A DNA stretch of 64,000 bases, taken from the NCBI RefSeq assembly GCF_002878395.1, contig NC_061118.1, positions 123,830,435 through 123,894,434 of the forward strand. The letters run 5' to 3'. Of the stretch, positions 1 to 11,928 are shown one piece after another. The notes beneath the pieces are model-generated. The model was not told the DNA's origin. It did no database searches and saw only the letters and a program-made list of their open reading frames with translations. Source of the stretch: Capsicum annuum. Its lineage: Eukaryota > Streptophyta > Magnoliopsida > Solanales > Solanaceae. Each line of letters begins with the position of its first letter. Position 1 is the first letter of the stretch. Position numbers and translations under genes: made by a program.

Positions 1-1470
1 TGATTTAGGTGAGCAGCAGGTGGAGGCACTTATTGTTGTGCTTCAAAGATACAAAAAGCTGATATGATGGACTATCATAGATATTATTAGCATCTTCCAG
101 GTCTTTGCACTCATAAAATTTAGTGGGAGAAGGACTGGACACCAATAATTGAGCATCAACGCCATCTTAACCCGCCTATGCAAGAGGTGTTTAAGAAGGA
201 AATCATTAAATGGCTTAATGCAGGAGTTGTATATCCCATTTCTGTTAATAAGTGGGTGTATCGCTACAATTTGTGCCCAAGAAAGGGGGTATGACAGTTG
301 TAGCAAATAAGAAGAATGAGTTGATACCACTTAGACCTATTACTGGGTAGAGAGTTTGCATGGATGATCGAAAGCTAAACTTATAGACGCTGAAGGACCA
401 CTTCCCAATGCCTTTCATGGATCAGATGCTTGATCTATTGGCGGGAAGTGATTGGTATTGTTTTTTGGATTGGTATTCTGGTTATAATTAGATCTCTATA
501 GCCCCAGAGGATCAAGAAAAGATGAAATTCATGTGCCCATATGGAACATTTTCTTTTAAAAGGATTCTATTTGGATTTTGTAATGCACCCGCTACTTTTC
601 AACGATGCATGATGTCTATAATTTTAGATATGGTTGAAGACACCTTGGAGGTGTTTATGGATGAATATTCAGTCATAGGTGATTCTTTTGACTGTGTTTG
701 ATGAATTTGAGTAGAGCCTTACAGCGGTGTAAGGAGTTCAATCTGGTGCTTACTTAGGAGAAATTACACTTCATGGTGAAAGAGAGCATTATTCTCGAAC
801 AAAATTTTTAGCAAAAGGGATAAAGGTCGATCGAGCTATGGTCGAGGTTATTGAGAATCTACCACCTCCCATTTTAGTGAAAGGAGTGTGTAGTTTCCTT
901 GGTCATGCTGGCTTCTATCGAAGGGTTATAAAGGACTTCTCAAAGATTGCAAACCCACTTTTTAAACTTTTGGAGAAGGAAGCTAAGTTCTCCTTTGATG
1001 ATGATTGCTTGAAGTCATTTGAATGCCTTAAAGGGAAGCTAGTTGATGCTCCTATTATTGTTACATCAGATTAGTCAAAACCATTTGAGATTATGTGTGA
1101 TGAAAGCGGTGTTACCCTTGGAGTTATGCTGGGACAAAAGAAGGACAAATTGTTTCATCTTATCTATTATGCCAGCAAAGCACTAATAGAGCTAAAAAGA
1201 AGTACATTGTCACAAAATAGGAACTTCTTACAGTGGTTTATGCCTTTGAGAAGTTCTGAGTATATTTTCTAGGAACCACATTGGTGGTCCATACTGACCA
1301 CGCAGCCTTGCGATATTTGATAGAAAAAAAGGATGTGAAGCCAAGGTTGATTAGATGGGTGCTGCTACTTCATGAATTTAACTTTGAAGGCAAAGATCAG
1401 AAGGGCTGCAAAAACCAAGTTACAGACCACTTATCTAGGCTTGAAAGGGAGCAAGAAATTAGAGATTAGT
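1..1470 (+). pseudogene. Athila reverse transcriptase and RNase H, degenerate
   Basis: This is the RT and RNase H part of an Athila pol polyprotein, which copies element RNA into DNA. Palm, thumb and RNase H segments can be followed through several frames. The YxDD catalytic box near 655-670 reads FMDE, so the second aspartate is glutamate. The thumb stretch with GHAGFYRR is at about 900-930. RNase H shows a CDESGV stretch near 1095-1115 and [10 protein letters not shown] near 1293-1322. Many in-frame stops sit where Trp, Gln or Arg codons stand in the related copy at 25358-27060. It cannot make an active enzyme. Identity is firm; exact domain edges are approximate. Confidence 0.85.
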
Positions 1471-2806
1471 TCAAGATTAATGATGCATTTCCAGATGAAG
1501 AAATCTTGGCTGCTGAGCTGGAAAAGATACCTTGGTATGCTGATTTTGAGAATTATATGGTGAGTGAAGTGATTCCAGAATATCTTTCCTTTCATCAAAG
1601 AAAGAAATTCCTCTATGATGTAACCCATTACTTCTGGGATGAATCGTATCTATGTTGGTGATGTGAAGATAATATCATAAGGAGGTGTGTTCCAAAAGTA
1701 GATATGTTGAGTATCCTGGAAGCATGTTATGCTTCCCCGATTTGAGGTCACCATGTAGTTTATCATACTTCTAGAAAGGTGCTACAAAGAAGCTACTATT
1801 GCCTAACTTTATTCAAATATCTTATGAGTTCGTGAGAGGATGTGACCAATGTCAGAGGCGGGAGTCAATCTCCAAGCGCCATGAAATGCCTTTGACAAAA
1901 ATGATAGAGGTAGTATTATTCGACATCTAGGGCATTGACTTCATGGAGCCTTTTGTGAGATCATATGGGATAAAATACATTCTCGTTGTTGATTATGTAT
2001 CAAAATAGGTTGAATCCATTGCTTTTGATGACAACAAAGGGAAGAAAGTAGCTGCATTCCTTAAAAATAATATTTTATCTTGATTTGGGGTGCCACACAC
2101 CATTATAAGCAACGGTGGATATCACTTTTGGAATTGTGTATTTCGAGCTGCCTTAGCAAAGTATGGTGTTAAGCAACACAAGGTAGCGACTCCATACCAC
2201 CCCCAAACTAGTGGGCAAGTGGAGATTTCAAATAGAGAGATCAAAGACATACTTGCTAAAATAGTGAATGCTAGCTGACAAGACTGGTCTAGAAAGCTTC
2301 ATAATGCCTTATGGGCATACAGAACAACTTTCAAGACACCAATCGGTATGTCACCATACCAGTTGGTTTACGGCAACGCATGCCATTTCCTAATGGAATT
2401 GGAGCATAAGGCGCCATGGGTACTTAGAAGGCTGAATTTGAATTAGAATGAAGCAACACAGATGAGATTGGGATAGCTGAATAAGATGGATAAGTTCCAT
2501 CTTGGGGCGTATAAAAGAGCTGATCTTTACAAGGAGAATATAAAGACGTACCATGATCGTAGGATTACAAAAAGAGATTTTCATAAGGGTAATTGGGCGC
2601 TTCTCTTCAACTCCAGACTGATATTATTCTTAGGTAAGCTTAAATCAAAATGGTCGGGTCTATTCCAAGTTAATTCATCTGGAGTAGTTGAACTTGCAAA
2701 TGAAGATGGAAGTGTCTTCAAAGTGAATGGGCAAAGACTGAAGTTGTATATCGGTCCAATGTACTTAATAAAGTGCATAGCTATTATCAATCTAGATGAA
2801 GTCTAA
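1471..2806 (+). pseudogene. Athila integrase, degenerate
   Basis: This is the integrase end of pol, which would insert the DNA copy. The zinc-binding region is around 1730-1870. The core has GIDFM (first catalytic Asp) near 1930. The second-Asp position, near 2107, reads ISNGGYHF, so Asp is Asn, inside the open stretch 2090-2278. The Glu of [11 protein letters not shown] is kept. The C-terminal stretch 2486-2806 ends in DEV then TAA at 2804-2806 and contains WSGLF, like the matching region of the copy at 28003-28430. Stops such as TAG in place of Trp and TGA in place of Arg interrupt it. Confidence 0.85.
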
Positions 2807-2870
2807 GTAATCGAGATAACCGTGTCGTGCTGCGACATTAAATCAAGTGCTAGTGGGAGGAAACCAACCA
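2807..2870 (+). other. Athila post-pol conserved motif, one copy
   Basis: Directly after the pol stop lies a non-coding block containing GTCGTGCTGCGACATTAAAT and then GTGGGAGGAAACCAACC. The same block follows pol in the Athila element at 28421-28590 and recurs in the coding-poor element at 48646-48805. The end can form a small hairpin of the type TGGG-loop-CCCA, weakened in this copy. I recall a similar block in other plant Athila-like elements, but this was not checked. Confidence 0.6.
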
Positions 2871-2959
2871 AGTGTTGTTGTAATCGTAATCAAAGCTTAT
2901 TTGTTGTTTTTTTGTACAACCTGATGTATTTGTGGAATGTGTAGGACTGAGATTGCTGA

Positions 2960-4170
2960 AAGAGAAGATTTTTACAGTTGATAGGTGATTGACCGAATAA
3001 TCGACGGACTGTCAAGATGTCGACGGACCACCACTGTCACCGTTAGAGCCAAGGTAAAAATTTAAACATTCTAGATAAGGCTTGACGGTTAAGTTGGTGG
3101 ACCATCAACAAACTGACTGACTGTCGAAAAAATCATCAACCTGAAGCTGAAATTTTGAGTTTCTAGAATGGACCGACGGGCCACTCAACGGATCATCATA
3201 TCATTAATGGACCATCGGAGTAATCATCGCAATGAAACAGAGTTGCCCAATTTCTGGTAAGCTCGACTACAAATGTAGCAGACCATCGAATGTCTGGCGA
3301 ATAGTCAGGTCGGTTGTCACTATAACCTTGATGCTGGGTCAGATCAGGTTAAATCTGATGTCTATTTAAATGACCCATACTTGACCTAAAGGTTTTTAAA
3401 GATATAAAATGGGGTGGTTACATATATTTTAACCTCTTAAAATTCTACAACTATCTAACTTTCTCTGAATTCAAAGTATCTGAAGGTAGTTACTCCCTCT
3501 AGGAATCTCCATACTCTTCTTCCTTTTCTATTTCAACAATATCACTCTTCTCTTCTTTTCATCACAACAAAGGTTATTAATCATTAGAAAGAGTTTAAAA
3601 GTTCTTTTATTTCTGTATTTTCAAGAGAGAGGAGTGCATTACTACACCCTTAAGATATGATCCCCTTTCGACGTTCTTTGAATTGCAAAAACATAAAGTG
3701 AATAAGTGTTTGGATGATAAAATTTCATCTTGCTTTCTTCTTGTGATTTTAATTGTTGATGTTCTAAGTTCTAAACTTTGATATATATTGATTGGGTGAA
3801 ATCTGAGTAGCACATGTGTTTAGAGTTGAAAAATTTATGCTTAAATAGGAATGTGTTGTCATCACTATGCTCAAAATTGAATAAAGTACGCAAGTTGTTC
3901 AAAAAAATGCCTATGTGAATGTTTGAACTATTAAGGGTTGCCAACAGTCAATTTGGAGGGCCTTCAACCTACGACGAACTTCCAGGTGAACCATCGCAAA
4001 GTACCCACAGATGTCATACACTAGATAGTAGCGACGGATAACTTGGCAGACCATCAGCAACCTGACGACTCTTCAGTTCAACCGTCCCAAGGCACTAGGA
4101 ATTGGTACTCACTGGATTAGGCCCGATGATCAGATTGAAGGATTGTCAACCTTACAACAGACTGTTAGAG
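2960..4170 (+). repeat. Arrays of the near-palindrome GACGGACCGTC, element 1 interior
   Basis: Two clusters, about 2985-3320 and 3950-4170, hold many variants of GACGGACCRTC, CGACGGACTGTC and GGACCATCG spaced by about 15-40 bases. The half sites GACGG and CCGTC are reverse complements. There is no credible coding frame. The same motif fills part of this element's own LTR (7905-8235) and a separate solo LTR (43390-43640). Between the clusters, 3330-3950 is AT-rich and shows nothing I recognise. Confidence 0.6.
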
Positions 4171-4252
4171 TAACCCTTATGCCAGAAATTTTACTATTTT
4201 GACCGATTTTGTTCTGCAAACCGATTCCATACTCCTTTTTCAGGCACCATCG

Positions 4253-5936
4253 CATGAAAATTCCCATTGACTAGAGGCGAGTAAGGAGGCACCAGCCTTC
4301 AAAACTCGCAAAAAAGACCAAAAACTTCCTAGACTCTCCCAGTTTGAAGAGGAGAGTTACAACAACACCAACAGTACTAGCTCAAGCCCCGACGAGGCAA
4401 AGGTAGTCACATATCGCCCCAAATCAGTTAAGGTCAAAACTAAGGCTACCAATATAAAGGCACAAGCTGAAGTAGCTGATGCTGAGACTGAGACTAAGGA
4501 TGCCAACTTGATAAGACATAAGGATCCTCAAATAAGAGAGATCGTCAGATGGAAAATCGATGGAGCAATGGAAAAGTTTTATGATGGGTTGGCACTGACA
4601 GATAGTTGGCCAATCAAAAGGCCATTTTCTAAGGAGTATGAGATTATTATAATAGAGTTACACAAATATCCCAAGTTTAAGCGTCGTTTTAATGAGTACG
4701 AATTAGCTTGGATGGGCAAGGCCCCTAGATCATATTAGCCTAATTTGGTAATAAAATTCTTTACTAACTATTTGGTATTGGCAGAAAAGGATGTTCCAAA
4801 GTGCTTGAAGATTTTAGATCTATCAAACAGGGAGTCAGTGTCAGTCTGAGGAGTTACCATTGACATATCGGCCCAAACCATTAATAGTATGATGTTTGGA
4901 CCACACTATGAAGCCCCACCTGCTATTCCAGAACTCAAGTACTAACTGCATAATGCATCTACCCATCCTAGTTGTATGTAGTGTTGACTTATAAGGGTAA
5001 TCCTTCCTATGCAACAAACCCACGTAAGCGCATACCAAAGTCTTCCACTAGCTTCAGAGCTAAATTTTAGTGGGTTATGGTTTGATTGAGACTTATGCCA
5101 ACTAGAGGTGATGCTAATCTGGATATTTATCGGGTTGTACTTGTTACTAGTTTGCTTTTAGGACTAAAGATTTATTTCGGTCTGATCATTGCTGATGAGC
5201 TATTTGTAAGAGCACATAAGGTGGCCAGCGCTATACCATTTGCTTACTTAATCATGAAATTATGCAGGAAGGCAGGTGTACCTCTAATTCATGAGGTGGA
5301 TAATGACATCCGTGCGACTCATAGGCAGGACATTAAGAAGTCCAAAGATGAATAAAAGTTCTAAATGAGGGTCACTAAACCTCCATCCTATTAAACTCAG
5401 TATGCAGCAGTCCCGGATACTTCAGAGATTCTAACAGGTATGTCGTTGTCGATTACCACTTATGTACCACCTGATTAAGTGCCATCAAGTATGTCCACTA
5501 GGTCAGAATCTGCACCACCAATGGGTGGGGAAGAATTTGTGAAATATAGGTTGACGTAGGAAAACTTTGCCAAGTCTGTGAAATTGCAAAAGAAATTCAA
5601 GAAGCAGCTTGACACTTGGGCTGCAGAATTCAAGCATTTTATTAAAAAAATTATAGCTGAGGTAATCCATCCATTCTAAGATATTTAGAGGAGGATGTAT
5701 CACATAGAGGATGGAATCAACAAAAGACTGGATTCACTGTCTATTCCAAACATGGCAAGGTTCACGGCAGAGTTTAAGAAGCCCCAGTAATCCACCTTTG
5801 ATCTAGCGCTGGTAATGAGTAATAAAGATGAAGGAAATATTGACCTGATGGGAAGACCAGTGAAAGACAAAGGAAAGCAACAGGTAGATGAACATTCAAA
5901 TAAAAAGCTGAAAAAAGAAGAAGGAGAGAGGTTATG
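4253..5936 (+). pseudogene. Athila env-position ORF, putative plant transposon protein family
   Basis: This ORF sits downstream of integrase, where Athila elements carry their extra gene. It begins with a basic, Ser- and Thr-rich stretch. A domain follows with ELAWMGKAPRSY (about 4700) and FFTNYLVLAEKDVP (about 4765-4800). Next come GVTIDISAQTINSM (about 4853-4890) and a segment near 5150-5290 with AIPFAYLIMKLCRKAGV. The last part (5400-5936) is Lys/Glu-rich, probably coiled-coil, with a basic tail. It aligns in order with the ORF at 30019-31249. Several stops and frame changes break it. I see no signal peptide or membrane segment, so an envelope role is not supported. The biochemical function is unknown. 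Confidence 0.65.
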
Positions 5937-7726
5937 ACGCCAGAGAAGTGAGAGCATCATGATATGAAGAAAGCAAAGAAAAGGTATATAAAGATGAAAA
6001 TATAATAAGGAAAGTGTATATGATGAAGCGGCTAGAGTGTCTACCAGTTCCACCCAGTTAAGGGGAAAACTTTAGACCTAGTCTGGGATGTGGTTCCTCC
6101 GATTCCGAAGGTAGAGTTTTTGAGTACCCCCACCACCATGGGGGTCAATGTTGAAGAAGGTGAGGATAATGGTTCCTGACCACACTTCACAGATTCCTCT
6201 GATGAATAAGAGGCAATACAAGTATACCCACTCTTTTGTACTTTTGTTTTATGCTTTGAGGACAATGCGTGTATTTTTCTGTGGGGAGTGGTGTAGTTGT
6301 ACCATGGGTGGTTGTTTTGCCGAAGTTCTTTTCCCTATATTATGCTATCTAGGAGAATCGGCATATCTGGGATTATGTTTAATTTCACATTTTTCTTTTC
6401 TAGGATTATGTTTAGGTTTTCATATTTCTTTTCTTAAGTCCTATTCTGTTTGTTAATCTTGGTCTATTAAATAAAAGTATCATTTATCTTAGCACCTTGT
6501 GGTGAATATGGATGATGAATGATGTTTCCATGAGGCTATGAATATTCTTGTATGACTTTTTACTTTTGTACTCTTGCATATGTGAATAACTGGTACTGAA
6601 TCTGTAATTGGCATTAACTTATAAAATATACATAACATGCGATGCACTTCTTAAGAACAGTTGGATGAGTTTGACTCAGTTGCCTATATATGTGCGAGTA
6701 TTAATGTTAGTTCTTAGATAGTGTAGTACCTAGAACTTTCCTGGTTCAATTGATGATTTTTTGTAGCTGATGAAATGAGAAATGATAGCAGGCTGCCTTA
6801 TACTTTTAGTCCACTTTGCCAAAATAAACAACCCCACGAAAAAGAATTTTCCTTTTTTTTGAACCCTTCTTAGAGCCTGTGTTAATTTTTATTCATCACC
6901 AATCACTCTAGTTAACTCTCTTTAAGATGTTAACACCTAACTATGGCCCTGGCCCAATAGCGGGCATTGTGAATGTAAACTTAGGTAAAATACCTAAATT
7001 GAGGGTGGCTATTGTCAATATGTTAGTTGTCTTAGAGAAAGTTGGTTTAAAGCTTGGTTTAGAGCATTAGGCCCTTGTCTATTCAAGACATTTTGCACCT
7101 TGACTAATTGCATCAGCATAAGTTAAGGATAGCTGATGCTTGTTTGTAATAAAAGGGTTATTATGGTAAATTGTGAATGAATGAGAAAAGGGTAAGTGAG
7201 CTAGTTCATCAATAACCTCGGTAGGAATAGCTTGAGGGAAAAAAGAGTTAAATCCTATTGTTAAGTCACTTTTCCCAAAAAAAATAAAAAATCCTTCCTC
7301 ACCTAACCCCAAAACCTCATTACAAGCCTAAGAAAGACCAGCCTGATCTTGGCGAATCAACTATAATAGAGTGTTAGATGATAAAGGCAAGACTATGGGT
7401 ATGTGTACTATGTTTGTAACTTCTTTGACGAGTATGAGAGTTCAGATTTGTATCCACAAAATATAATAAGTGGTAGATTTCTTTGACTGTATGGGCAACC
7501 TGAGTTACACTTAATTTGGCTGATCTCTGGAGATTCATGTATCCATGTTTGTATATTTGTACTAATTTTGAAAAAATTCCGGTTGTGGATCCTGATATGT
7601 TTAGCCATATGATTAGGATGACAAGTGAATGTTTTTGTGAAAATTGGTTTAGTAGTTGAATGCCTTTCATCATATTTTTCGTATTTGCAATTTGGTGCTG
7701 AGTTGCTTGAGGACAAGAAATTATCT
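5937..7726 (+). other. Untranslated 3' region of element 1
   Basis: No reading frame here looks real. Around 7041-7150 it matches a stretch that precedes the 3' LTR in both other Athila copies (about 32085-32165 and 49550-49630), with wording like TTGCACCTTGACTAATTGC. The open frame 7408-7716 on the minus strand is not supported by homology or context. Confidence 0.5.
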
Positions 7727-7740
7727 TAAGTTGAGGGTGT
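7727..7740 (+). other. Polypurine tract of element 1
   Basis: The purine-rich run AAGTTGAGGGTGT immediately precedes the TGATGTT start of the 3' LTR. It matches in position and wording the tracts before 32855 and 50409. It would prime plus-strand synthesis. Confidence 0.6.
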
Positions 7741-9236
7741 TGATGTTCCGGTTTTTGACGGAATATTTTGCATCTTTCTCTAGGGAATATTTTGTGTTTT
7801 CAAGCAACTAAAGTTGTATTTAACACTAGGTTTGAGTGTTTCGGGTTAAGGAGTAAACCATAGAAGAAACTTGGAAAAATAGCATAAAAGGGCCTCAAAC
7901 GGGCAAACTAGTAGACCGTCAGTCATTTGACGGACCGACGGGATGACCGCCAACAAAAAACAGAATAAGGAAACTAAGTGACCTCTGCGACGGTCCAAGT
8001 AGTGGACCATCAGACTTTCAACAAACCATCAACTAGGCCATCAGGCTTAACCAGAATTTGGAATGTCAGAAGACCATGCGATGGTCAAGGAGATGGACCG
8101 TCAGTCCATCGACGGTCCGTCAATAGGACCATCATACCTAAACAGAACCTAGAATTTTTGGATACAAATCGACGACCCGTAAGATGGACCATCAGGATTT
8201 CGACAGGCCGTCAGTTGGACTGTCAACATGGATGCGGCGTTTTTTGAGTTTAAATTTTAAATCTTCTAAATCTAGGAGCATCAAAATACCTAGTTAGGCT
8301 TTTATTGAGCGTATTCTGAATCTTGGATATTGTTACTTTAGTTTTTTTAATCTCTAAAAACTCTCCGTAACAAGTACTTTGTGAATCAAGCTAAGATATG
8401 GATCTAGTCATTCCGTTTCTATTGAAGATTCAAGAACTAATTCTTGTAATTTTTGTAACTAAATTCTGAATTTATTTATGAACAATACAATTATTCTTTC
8501 TCTTTCTTCTATGGCAATGAGTGGCTAAGCTCCCATAACTAGAGTTATGGGAGCCTTGATGTAAACAATTGATATAGGTTGTGATTCCAAGTCAGTTTCT
8601 TTAGGTAATTGATGTTGCATAAACCCTTCTTCACTTTAATGACCTTTCTTGGTTGCAAACTTGAAAGGTGAGCCCAGAAACATCACTTGTTCGAATAGAA
8701 AAGTGTTTGTTGGGAAAAGAAAAGGGTTACATATAATCTAGAGGCCTAAACCTTTTGATTAATGTAAAATTCCTTATCGGGATTTACCTACATGAGAAAA
8801 TGGTTGAATAATCAATATATTCTTTTAGGTTGAGAAAATTAAAGAATAAACTATCCATTAAGGTTGAGAAACAAATGTGCAAACACTAGAATTTAACTAC
8901 TCTTTCAATTGAAGTTATTGATTAGAACTCAAAAGTGATTTACAACCCAAAATGTTTAAGCATCTTGGTAACCATAACTCGAGTTTGTTTAATATCATTG
9001 AGTTACTACTTGCAGAAAGAATTATTAGTTGGAACAACTCTGTTACAATTATTTAGAATACTCCTTATAAATCAATACCCCTTTTACTCAGGAACCTTTG
9101 ATCAACTGTCTAATAACAATCACAATACTTAGTGAACACAGTATTCCTTGTGGGATTCGACACCCAACCTAGTTGAGTTCTATATTTGACAACGACCACT
9201 TACTTTCTTGTAAGAGAAGTGTAATTATGCGTATCA
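7741..9236 (+). repeat. 3' LTR of Athila element 1 (1496 bp)
   Basis: It starts TGATGTTCCGG and ends GCGTATCA. The last 100 bases closely match the ends of the LTRs at 21511-22707 and 32855-34051, including TTCGACACCCAACC and TATATTTGACA. This fixes the right-hand boundary. U3 carries a dense array of GACGGACCGTC variants at about 7905-8235, including an exact GACGG-T-CCGTC at 8111-8121. The open frame 7978-8247 is a by-product of this array. Confidence 0.8.
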
Positions 9237-11845
9237 TTAGTGAGCCCTTGGTTCTATACAAGATTACACACATCAATTAGCCTTCCCAATACTCGGCATA
9301 ATCTACTTCTAGTTACTTATTAGAGTTAACAAGGGTAACACCTCTTATCTAGTGATTAATGACAAATAATGTATAACAATTTACCAAGGAAGACATCATG
9401 TACCAAGTAAACAAATGGGTTTATCCACACGTGGCATACCCTCACATACATCCACGTATTCATATATACTCACCATATATAACATCATCATAACATCATT
9501 ACCTCTTCCAAACTTCCCTGAGCATTATCATAAAATCATTATATCCTTTGGATTCACCGGGCATCACTATAACATCATTATATCCTCCGAATACACCAGG
9601 CATTATCATAAAATCATTATATCCTTTGGATTCACCGGGCATTATAATAACATCATTATATCCTCCGGATTCACCTAGCATTGTCATAATATCATTATAT
9701 CCTACAGATTCATCGGGCATTACATAACATCATTAAATCCTCTAGATTCATCGGGCATTATCATAACATCATAATATCCTCCGATTTCATTGGGCATTAT
9801 CATAACATTAACACATCCTCCAAGTCAACATTATACACATACATATGTATTTAAATCAATAAACATATGCAGCCCATAATGATAGAGTATAAGTAATGTA
9901 AGGTAACACATACCATCATACTTTCCTATTAATCATCAATACATAATATAAGTAAATGCATGAGCATGAGTATCTAAATGATATACGAAATCACCAGTTT
10001 TCGACAGTTAACATATTTATTAGAAAGTTGATCATAAGTGAAGTGCATATTGTCTAGATGCCTCTTTTACTCCCACTTTTCACAATACTAACCCCAAAGG
10101 AAAATCCTTCACATAAACATTAGTTTAATCATTAGGCTTGGGTCATAGAAAGAGTGGTAACATAATTAGAGGTTCACTTGGTGAACTCATCAGTAATCTA
10201 AGGATAGCATAACCATAGGTTCAATTTATGAGGCTTTCCAAGGCTATCCATATCATGACAACAAGATACTCAATCAAGTACTCATATTATCCAACCATCG
10301 ACCACATGCATGACCGACCACTGGGTTTAACCACTATATCCTCAATAACGTAACTTAGACATTCATCAAGTGTCTAGGTCACTAAGAAATTACATAGTTC
10401 AAACTTAAGGTGGATCAAGTCCTACTCATAAATCCCAATAATGCTAAAGTTCACTTTTACAAGACTAACATCTACCCGAAATTAGGCTAGGTTATATAAA
10501 TATCACCAAAAGGGCTTATCAATCCTTATTAGGCCTACAAGGGAAATTCTTCTTCAAATATCCTTTCTAAATTACCCCAAACACTAAGGCCAATTTATAA
10601 TTGGTCATATCTAGGTCAATGTAGTCTTAAGGTTAGTCAACAACATCATTCTGCTCAACTAGAGGAACTAAAGTATTCTTATACTATTTATAAGACTACA
10701 AATTGAACTATCCAATTTTGTAGGCTATAGTCAAGCATCACATTTTACAAGTTTAATAGCCTATGAGGATCAAATAATCCCAAGTATCATCATTCACCCA
10801 TTTATCATCTGAGATCCCACCTATTCTCACAAGATATCATAATTATACTATAATTAAGTTCAATATAACTACAAGTAAGCCTAACCAACCTTAAGTCCAA
10901 ATTGCTCATGAACCAACGTGCTTTTCCTTTCTATTTCTTGAAGCTTCTTCCATGAGCCAAGATATCACAATACAATCTAAGAATTAATAAAAGAATGACA
11001 ATACCCATTATAGCACCATTGTGTCATAGGTCCAAAATGACACCAAACCCCAACTAGGTCCCACCTTTGAAAGATTAGTTTACGTGACCAACCCATTGCT
11101 AATCTATCATTAGGGAGCTATAACACTCAAACTATTTGTTTAAATCAATCACAATTGTGGCTACAATTGAGCCTCAACCCAATTTGGGTTTTGGGTCTAT
11201 AAATCAAGAAAATAATACCAAACTAGAAGGAATCTTAATTTAGATTTGTAGCAAAAATGGATTACAAAAGTTATTCATGCTCCTAATCAACCCAAAAGAC
11301 TCACTTTGAAGATTTTTCACTCTAATAATGTCTTTGAGCTTAAGAGGGAGGCATAAATAGACAAAATTTTAGGCACGACAACCTTTAAATAGGCTTTGCC
11401 TAGGACTTGGGTAGCACTGTTGCAGATCTCACTTGGCCACGATCACAGCATTATGTTCGCACCTCTCCCTCTACGGTTATGGTATCTTCCTCTAAGTTAG
11501 GCTATAGCTGAAGCTTAGAACTTTGTTTTGGGCTTCAGAAAATACCTCGAGATGCATCCAGAGTTGATTTCAAGCAAATAAGATATGTAACCACATAGAT
11601 TTTGACATTTTGGAAGCAGCAAAGTCAAATTTTGCATTTAAGGTTGTTTTACTTAAGTTTTCACTCGGTGGTCAATTAGAGCCAACAAAGACTTCAAATT
11701 GGGAAAGTGATTCTAAGAACCAAACAAACCTCCAGGTAACAGAACTATTGGTTCCAGCAAGTTAGTAATGACTTGGGCAGCTATGGAGAAGCTCTATCAG
11801 TAAAAATAAGCAAGAACATGAACAATGACTTGAATGGTCATTACA
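9237..11845 (-). repeat. Chromovirus LTR fragment (5' part of the LTR, minus orientation)
   Basis: Read on the minus strand it begins TGTAATGACC at 11845, the usual start of this Tekay/Del-type LTR. It is collinear with about 56800-59552, including the 39-bp array, the segment with CCCCAACTAGGTCCCACC and the terminal GGTCATTACA. It is truncated at 9237 by Athila element 1. What follows at 11846 is not clearly the internal domain of the same element, so this may be a broken solo LTR. Confidence 0.65.
9480..9830. repeat. 39-bp tandem repeat, about 8-9 units, inside the LTR fragment
   Basis: Imperfect units contain CGGGCATTATCATAACATCA and TTATATCCTCCGGATTCAC. The period is 39 bp, so all three frames stay open in places and give a false protein with a 13-residue repeat. 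The same unit forms a longer array at about 57010-57440 in the related LTR. Confidence 0.8.
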
Positions 11846-11928
11846 GATATTATCCAAATTTTTTGTTTATAAGTTAGTTGACTCGATAATCTATTTGTAC
11901 TGCTTAATCTACGATAGGCTTGGTATTG

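Larger units (their letters stand above)
1..9236 (+). mobile_element. Athila-type Ty3/gypsy LTR retrotransposon, 5' part outside window (element 1)
   Basis: The order is RT, RNase H, integrase, a short conserved motif, an env-position ORF, a purine-rich tract and a 3' LTR ending at 9236. It is collinear with the complete Athila element at 21511-34051: base 1 here aligns with about base 25611 there. Pol is riddled with stops. The 5' LTR, gag and protease lie outside the window, so no target duplication can be tested. The element seems to have landed in the chromovirus LTR whose remainder starts at 9237. Family placement rests on pol wording, the post-integrase ORF and the LTR ends shared with the second element. 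Confidence 0.85.

Noticed and set aside
5700..6053. 117-codon minus-strand ORF rich in Leu and Ser
   Set aside because: It is antisense to the Lys/Glu-rich tail of the env-position ORF, whose codons force hydrophobic antisense reading.
7978..8247. 89-codon ORF rich in Arg and Thr
   Set aside because: It lies in the GACGGACCGTC array of the element 1 LTR and has no protein features.
9415..9720. Overlapping plus and minus ORFs with repeated GYND/HYHK words
   Set aside because: Same 39-bp repeat artefact inside an LTR.
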